Source: Clostridia bacterium (GTDB taxonomy: Bacteria; Bacillota; Clostridia; DUPQ01). Taken from it: 9,923 nt of DNA. A program made the translations under genes and the position numbers. The DNA is taken from NCBI GenBank assembly GCA_028690885.1, contig JAQVAJ010000028.1:1-9923 (forward strand). The letters are read 5' to 3'. This document shows, piece by piece, positions 6,847-9,923 of the stretch. The notes beneath the pieces are model-generated. The model was not told where the DNA came from, did no database searches, and saw nothing but the letters and a program-made list of their open reading frames with translations. The first letter of the stretch is position 1, and each line of letters begins with the position of its first letter.

Positions 6847-8079
6847 TTAAATCTTTGTTTTTATAGAAAATTCACTTTTGTAATTATTTTTATCTTTAAG
6901 TACGACATGATTATATATGTCACATGCTTTATTTTCAAATTCAATAAGTCCTTTTTTATTTAAATCAAAACTGTCATAAGATTTTTTTAAAGAGGTCACT
7001 ACAGGTAGATTTGAAGTATTAGATAATAATGAAATCAGATTTTTATTCTTAGATGCTAAAACCCTTATATATTCTGGTTTTTTGTATTTAGAATATAAAC
7101 CCTTGTTTGCACCTAGCATTATATGCATGAGTAAGCGTTGAATTCTTGTTGAAGGATATCTTTTAGTTACACATGAGTCAATAAAAGTGCTAATTGAAGA
7201 ACTGCTGGTAACATATTTTTGCAGTAAATTTTCAATTCCTTCATTAACAAGAGGATAAAGGCATAATTCATTAGCATCTTTTTCCATTATAGAATAGGAA
7301 ATTATGTCTTTAAATAATTCTATATTTGCAAAACATTTATATTTTTTATATTCTTTTAGGATTCGCTTTGTAGTTATTGGTATTTGCTCAGAAATTTTTG
7401 TCAAATATCCATTATTTTCAGATAATGTCTTTCTTATAGCTGTAGCACTGGAAAAGGTGTCACATAAAGAATCATCATTATAATCAGAACCAACTCTTTT
7501 TATGGGTATCGTCTTAATTTGTGATTTCTGACGAATTAATGCTTTTTCATATTCAATTGCTAAGATATCATTTGATGATTGTAGGGTCTGCCTGTATGAA
7601 TTTATGTTGTAACCCTTATTTTCAAGATATTCAGAAAGAGCGTTTTCTCTTGCTTTTGGGAAAGAAAGTCCTCTTGATAACTCATCTTTTAACATTATTT
7701 TGTATTGAGATGGTTCATTAGCAAGAATAGAAGATATCGATTTAACATTATTAGAATCTACCGATTTTGACCCATAGCTTATATAATCTATAATACCGAT
7801 GCTATTTAATAAATAAATAGCATTTTGTGCGTAAGCTTCAGCGCTTGTACAGCAAAAAAGGGTAGGGTACTCTAGTACCATATCAGCTCCACTTTCAATA
7901 GCCATATCTGCTCTAGCATATTTATCAACAAGAGCTGGTTCTCCTCTTTGAACATAATTTGAACTTAACAGGCAGACAATTAAGGCATCATTTTTAAATA
8001 ATGCCTTGATTTCATCAATCTGATGTTTATGACCATTGTGTAATGGATTATATTCACAAATAATTCCTACAATATTCAT
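6847..8079 (-). CDS. tmcAL: tRNA(Met) cytidine acetate ligase TmcAL (YlbM family)
   Basis: TmcAL makes N4-acetylcytidine at the wobble position of elongator tRNA-Met, activating acetate with ATP. The modification helps AUG be read without confusion with AUA. The 410-residue protein starts with the nucleotidyltransferase fold: GIICEYNPLHNGH includes the HIGH-type motif H14-N-G-H17. It continues with the family segments QRGEPALVDKYARADMA and SGADMVLEYP, and S211-A-T-A-I-R216, matching the SATAIR element of the B. subtilis protein. The length is near the B. subtilis length of about 415. The start is ATG at 8079-8077, immediately after the ychF TAA. The nearest Shine-Dalgarno is a weak AGG 12 bases away, so translation probably depends on ribosomes finishing ychF. 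The C-terminal third is lysine-rich and less conserved. The family call is firm. Confidence 0.93.
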   Translation of the reverse strand: MNIVGIICEYNPLHNGHKHQIDEIKALFKNDALIVCLLSSNYVQRGEPALVDKYARADMAIESGADMVLEYPTLFCCTSAEAYAQNAIYLLNSIGIIDYISYGSKSVDSNNVKSISSILANEPSQYKIMLKDELSRGLSFPKARENALSEYLENKGYNINSYRQTLQSSNDILAIEYEKALIRQKSQIKTIPIKRVGSDYNDDSLCDTFSSATAIRKTLSENNGYLTKISEQIPITTKRILKEYKKYKCFANIELFKDIISYSIMEKDANELCLYPLVNEGIENLLQKYVTSSSSISTFIDSCVTKRYPSTRIQRLLMHIMLGANKGLYSKYKKPEYIRVLASKNKNLISLLSNTSNLPVVTSLKKSYDSFDLNKKGLIEFENKACDIYNHVVLKDKNNYKSEFSIKTKI

Positions 8080-9171
8080 TTAAACATTAAACCTGAAAAG
8101 CACTATGTCTCCTTCCTTAAAAATATATGATTTACCTTCGCTTCTTACTAGGCCTTTTTCCTTTACTGCATTATATGAGCCTAATCTTTTTATATCATCA
8201 TATGAAAATACTTCAGCTCTAATAAAACCTCTTTCAAAATCGGAGTGAATTTTTCCTGCAGCTTTTGGAGCAGTAGTGTTATTCTTAATGGTCCAAGCCC
8301 TAACTTCTTTTTTGCCTGCTGTTAAAAAACTCATAAGATCAAGGAGTTTATAGCTCTTTTTAATAAGTCTCTCAAGACCTGTTTCATTTATTCCCATATC
8401 AGACAGAAATTCTTCTCTCTCTTCTTTAGTCAAAGAGGATAAGTCTTCCTCAAATTTAGCGCATACTTTTATAACTTCGCTTCCTTCGTGCTCTGCCAGA
8501 TCTTCAAGTGCTTTTGTATAATCATTATCAGTAGATAATCCATCTTCATCAACATTAGCTACATAAAGAACTGGTTTTACAGTTATCAAGAATAATTCAT
8601 TAAGTAAAGCTTCTTGTTCTGCATTTTCGACATGAAAGGATTTCGCCATTTTACCTTCAAGAAGATGCTCATTTAAATCTTCATAGAATTTTAATATTGG
8701 AAGATATGATTTATCTCCCGACTTTGATGCCTTTTTCGTTCTTTCTATTCTGCGTTCAATCATTTCTATGTCGGAGAAAATGAGTTCAAGATTAATAGTT
8801 TCAACATCTCTTACAGGATCAACTGATCCATCAACATGCATAAGATCGTCATCATCAAAACAACGTACTACATGGCAAAGAGCATCAACCTGTTGAATGC
8901 TTGAGAGAAATTTATTACCTACTCCTTCACCTTTATTTGAGCCTCTTACTAAGCCTGGTATGTCAACAAATTCAATAGTAGCATATGTAGTCTTATCGGT
9001 ATCATAAAGTTGTGAAAGAAAATCAACCCTTTTATCAGGAACCTCAACAATACCTACATTCGGCTCAAGCGTAGAAAACATATAATTGTTTGTTTGTGCT
9101 TTGTTATGAGTCATTACATTAAATATTGTGCTTTTACCAACATTAGGCAGTCCTACTATTCCAAGTTTCAT
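8080..9171 (-). CDS. ychF: Redox-regulated ATPase YchF (Obg-like, OLA1 family)
   Basis: YchF is a universally conserved cytoplasmic TRAFAC-class NTPase that binds ribosomes and prefers ATP over GTP; its exact role, including stress response and translation quality, is not settled. The 363 residues match the family (about 363-367). The G1 P-loop is GLPNVGKS at 7-14, the G3 motif is DIPG at 70-73 followed by LVRGS, and the G4 position reads NVDE at 206-209. The acidic E in place of the GTPase D is the family hallmark of relaxed or ATP specificity. A helical coiled region lies around 130-180, and a C-terminal TGS domain starts near 280, ending DIVLFRFNV. The start ATG has AAGAGGAG (9190-9183 on the minus strand) 11 bases upstream. 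It is the first gene of a two-gene unit with tmcAL. Confidence 0.97.
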   Translation of the reverse strand: MKLGIVGLPNVGKSTIFNVMTHNKAQTNNYMFSTLEPNVGIVEVPDKRVDFLSQLYDTDKTTYATIEFVDIPGLVRGSNKGEGVGNKFLSSIQQVDALCHVVRCFDDDDLMHVDGSVDPVRDVETINLELIFSDIEMIERRIERTKKASKSGDKSYLPILKFYEDLNEHLLEGKMAKSFHVENAEQEALLNELFLITVKPVLYVANVDEDGLSTDNDYTKALEDLAEHEGSEVIKVCAKFEEDLSSLTKEEREEFLSDMGINETGLERLIKKSYKLLDLMSFLTAGKKEVRAWTIKNNTTAPKAAGKIHSDFERGFIRAEVFSYDDIKRLGSYNAVKEKGLVRSEGKSYIFKEGDIVLFRFNV

Positions 9172-9208
9172 AAAAAACTTAACTCCTCTTAGTGAATATT
9201 CTCAAAAG

Positions 9209-9237
9209 ATTATATCATATCGACATAATGCAATCAA
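9209..9237 (-). promoter_or_regulatory. Strong sigma-A promoter for ychF-tmcAL
   Basis: On the minus strand, TTGATT (9237-9232) and a perfect TATAAT (9214-9209) are separated by exactly 17 bases. Transcription would start near 9202, giving a leader of about 30 bases that contains the Shine-Dalgarno at 9190-9183. It is among the clearest promoter matches in the window. Confidence 0.8.
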
Positions 9238-9312
9238 AAAGTATTTCACTATTTAAAAATATGAGGTTGTAATAACAAGATAGAAGTTCATAATTTTGTA
9301 AAAACGATGTCT

Positions 9313-9341
9313 TTGACATAACATATGTGCTGTGTTAAACT
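9313..9341 (+). promoter_or_regulatory. Probable promoter for the right-end oxidoreductase, with a palindrome in its spacer
   Basis: A perfect -35 TTGACA (9313-9318) is followed after 17 bases by a weaker -10 TAAACT (9336-9341). The spacer holds the 8-base palindrome ACATATGT (9321-9328), which could be a regulator half-site or chance. A start site near 9348 leaves a short leader before ATG 9374. The weak -10 is consistent with a regulated promoter, but that is inference. Confidence 0.5.
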
Positions 9342-9373
9342 TCATTTATATTAAAAATTTCCTGAGGTGATTT

Positions 9374-9923
9374 ATGGATCAGAAGATAAAAGTAGGTATT
9401 ATCGGGACAGGCAATATCAGCACATACCATATGTCCGGATATAATAGATTAAGTGATAAATGTGAAGTTGCTGCTATTTGTGATATTGATGAAAATAAAG
9501 TTAAAAGTTATGCTGAAAAATATAGCATAAATTCATATTACACTGATTATAAAGAAATGCTAGCCAATCACAAATTGGATGCAGTAAGCGTATGTACTTG
9601 GAATAGCGAACATAAAAATGCTGTTATTGCTGCTTTAAATAGCAAAGCAAATGTAATCTGCGAGAAACCTATGGCAATTAATAGCTTAGAAGCAATTGAA
9701 ATGCAAAAAACTGCAGAAGAAAACAACAAGCTTTTAATGATGGGGTTTGTCAGAAGATTTGGTAATGATGCAGAAATATTGAAAAATTTTATAGATAACG
9801 GATCTTTAGGCGATATTTATTATGCTAAAGCAACATATCTCAGACGAAATGGATGTCCTGGCGGATGGTTTAAAGATATTAGTTATTCTGGAGGTGGGCC
9901 ATTAATAGACTTAGGTGTTCATG
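9374..9923 (+). CDS. Gfo/Idh/MocA family oxidoreductase, 3' truncated by the window end
   Basis: 183 complete codons are visible with no stop; the gene continues past the right edge. The protein begins MDQKIKVGIIGTGNIS, with the dinucleotide loop G11-T-G-N-I-S16. It shows CEKPM at 96-100, whose lysine is the family's conserved residue. The second domain begins with GSLGDIYYAKATY and reaches GGGPLIDLGVH at the edge, where the final histidine belongs to the expected D-x-x-x-H catalytic element. The ATG has an excellent ribosome binding site: GAGGTGAT (9364-9371) is an 8-base match to the 16S tail. It differs clearly from the first family member at 201-1277 in loop sequence (GTGNIS against GQGRSG) and in the EKP context, so it is not a recent duplicate. 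It is divergent from ychF with its own promoter. The substrate is unknown; sugars or inositol are typical. Confidence 0.92.
   Translation, partial: MDQKIKVGIIGTGNISTYHMSGYNRLSDKCEVAAICDIDENKVKSYAEKYSINSYYTDYKEMLANHKLDAVSVCTWNSEHKNAVIAALNSKANVICEKPMAINSLEAIEMQKTAEENNKLLMMGFVRRFGNDAEILKNFIDNGSLGDIYYAKATYLRRNGCPGGWFKDISYSGGGPLIDLGVH

Larger units (their letters stand above)
9172..9373. other. Divergent intergenic region between ychF and the right-end oxidoreductase
   Basis: This 202-base AT-rich spacer contains the ychF ribosome binding site and promoter on the left and the oxidoreductase promoter and ribosome binding site on the right. Between about 9240 and 9310 I see no small open frame, hairpin terminator, tRNA or recognisable riboswitch core. 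Any operator for the oxidoreductase would most likely lie here. Confidence 0.6.

Noticed and set aside
8544..8556. NVDE in place of the GTPase NKxD in YchF as a lost specificity motif
   Set aside because: NxxE at this position is the hallmark of the YchF/OLA1 family and explains its ATP preference.
201..9923. A duplication linking the two Gfo/Idh/MocA oxidoreductases
   Set aside because: Their cofactor loops, EKP context and catalytic-region sequences differ too much for a recent duplication. The family is large and often present in many copies.

Overview
The window is AT-rich (A+T well over half by eye), has strong purine-rich ribosome binding sites and tight operons, and encodes RNase J, TmcAL (YlbM) and a B12-binding methyltransferase partner. 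This suggests a low-GC Gram-positive anaerobe, probably a member of Clostridia. The corrinoid protein hints at methyl-group (C1) metabolism. I cannot name a genus from the sequence alone.

Layout. A probable 3' end of an upstream gene (2-73) is followed by a promoter (139-167). Then comes a tightly packed plus-strand run: a Gfo/Idh/MocA oxidoreductase (201-1277), a membrane-anchored propeller-like protein of unknown function (1286-3187), RNase J (best read as 3195-4847) and tyrosyl-tRNA synthetase (4851-6074). The gaps are 8, 7 and 3 bases with no terminator visible between them, so this looks like one operon mixing an accessory sugar-type dehydrogenase and a surface protein with core RNA metabolism and translation genes. 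After 76 bases comes a corrinoid protein (6151-6783) with its own possible promoter. A bidirectional hairpin terminator (6812-6835) separates it from a minus-strand pair, ychF (9171-8080) followed directly by tmcAL (8079-6847), transcribed from a strong promoter at 9209-9237. A divergent promoter leads into a second Gfo/Idh/MocA oxidoreductase that runs off the right end (9374-9923).

Most of the window is ordinary housekeeping. The point most worth a second look is the start of RNase J. The conserved N-terminal strand and loop (RIIPLGGLNEIGKN) is encoded in frame upstream of any ATG, GTG or TTG. The only sensible initiator is an AUU codon at 3195, placed at the correct distance from a 7-base Shine-Dalgarno match that lies inside the last codons of the preceding gene. 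Other points are the stand-alone corrinoid protein with no methyltransferase beside it, tyrS without room for a T-box leader, and the coupled ychF-tmcAL junction. I saw no RNA genes, CRISPR arrays, insertion sequences or phage genes, and no gene-free stretch longer than 300 bases.
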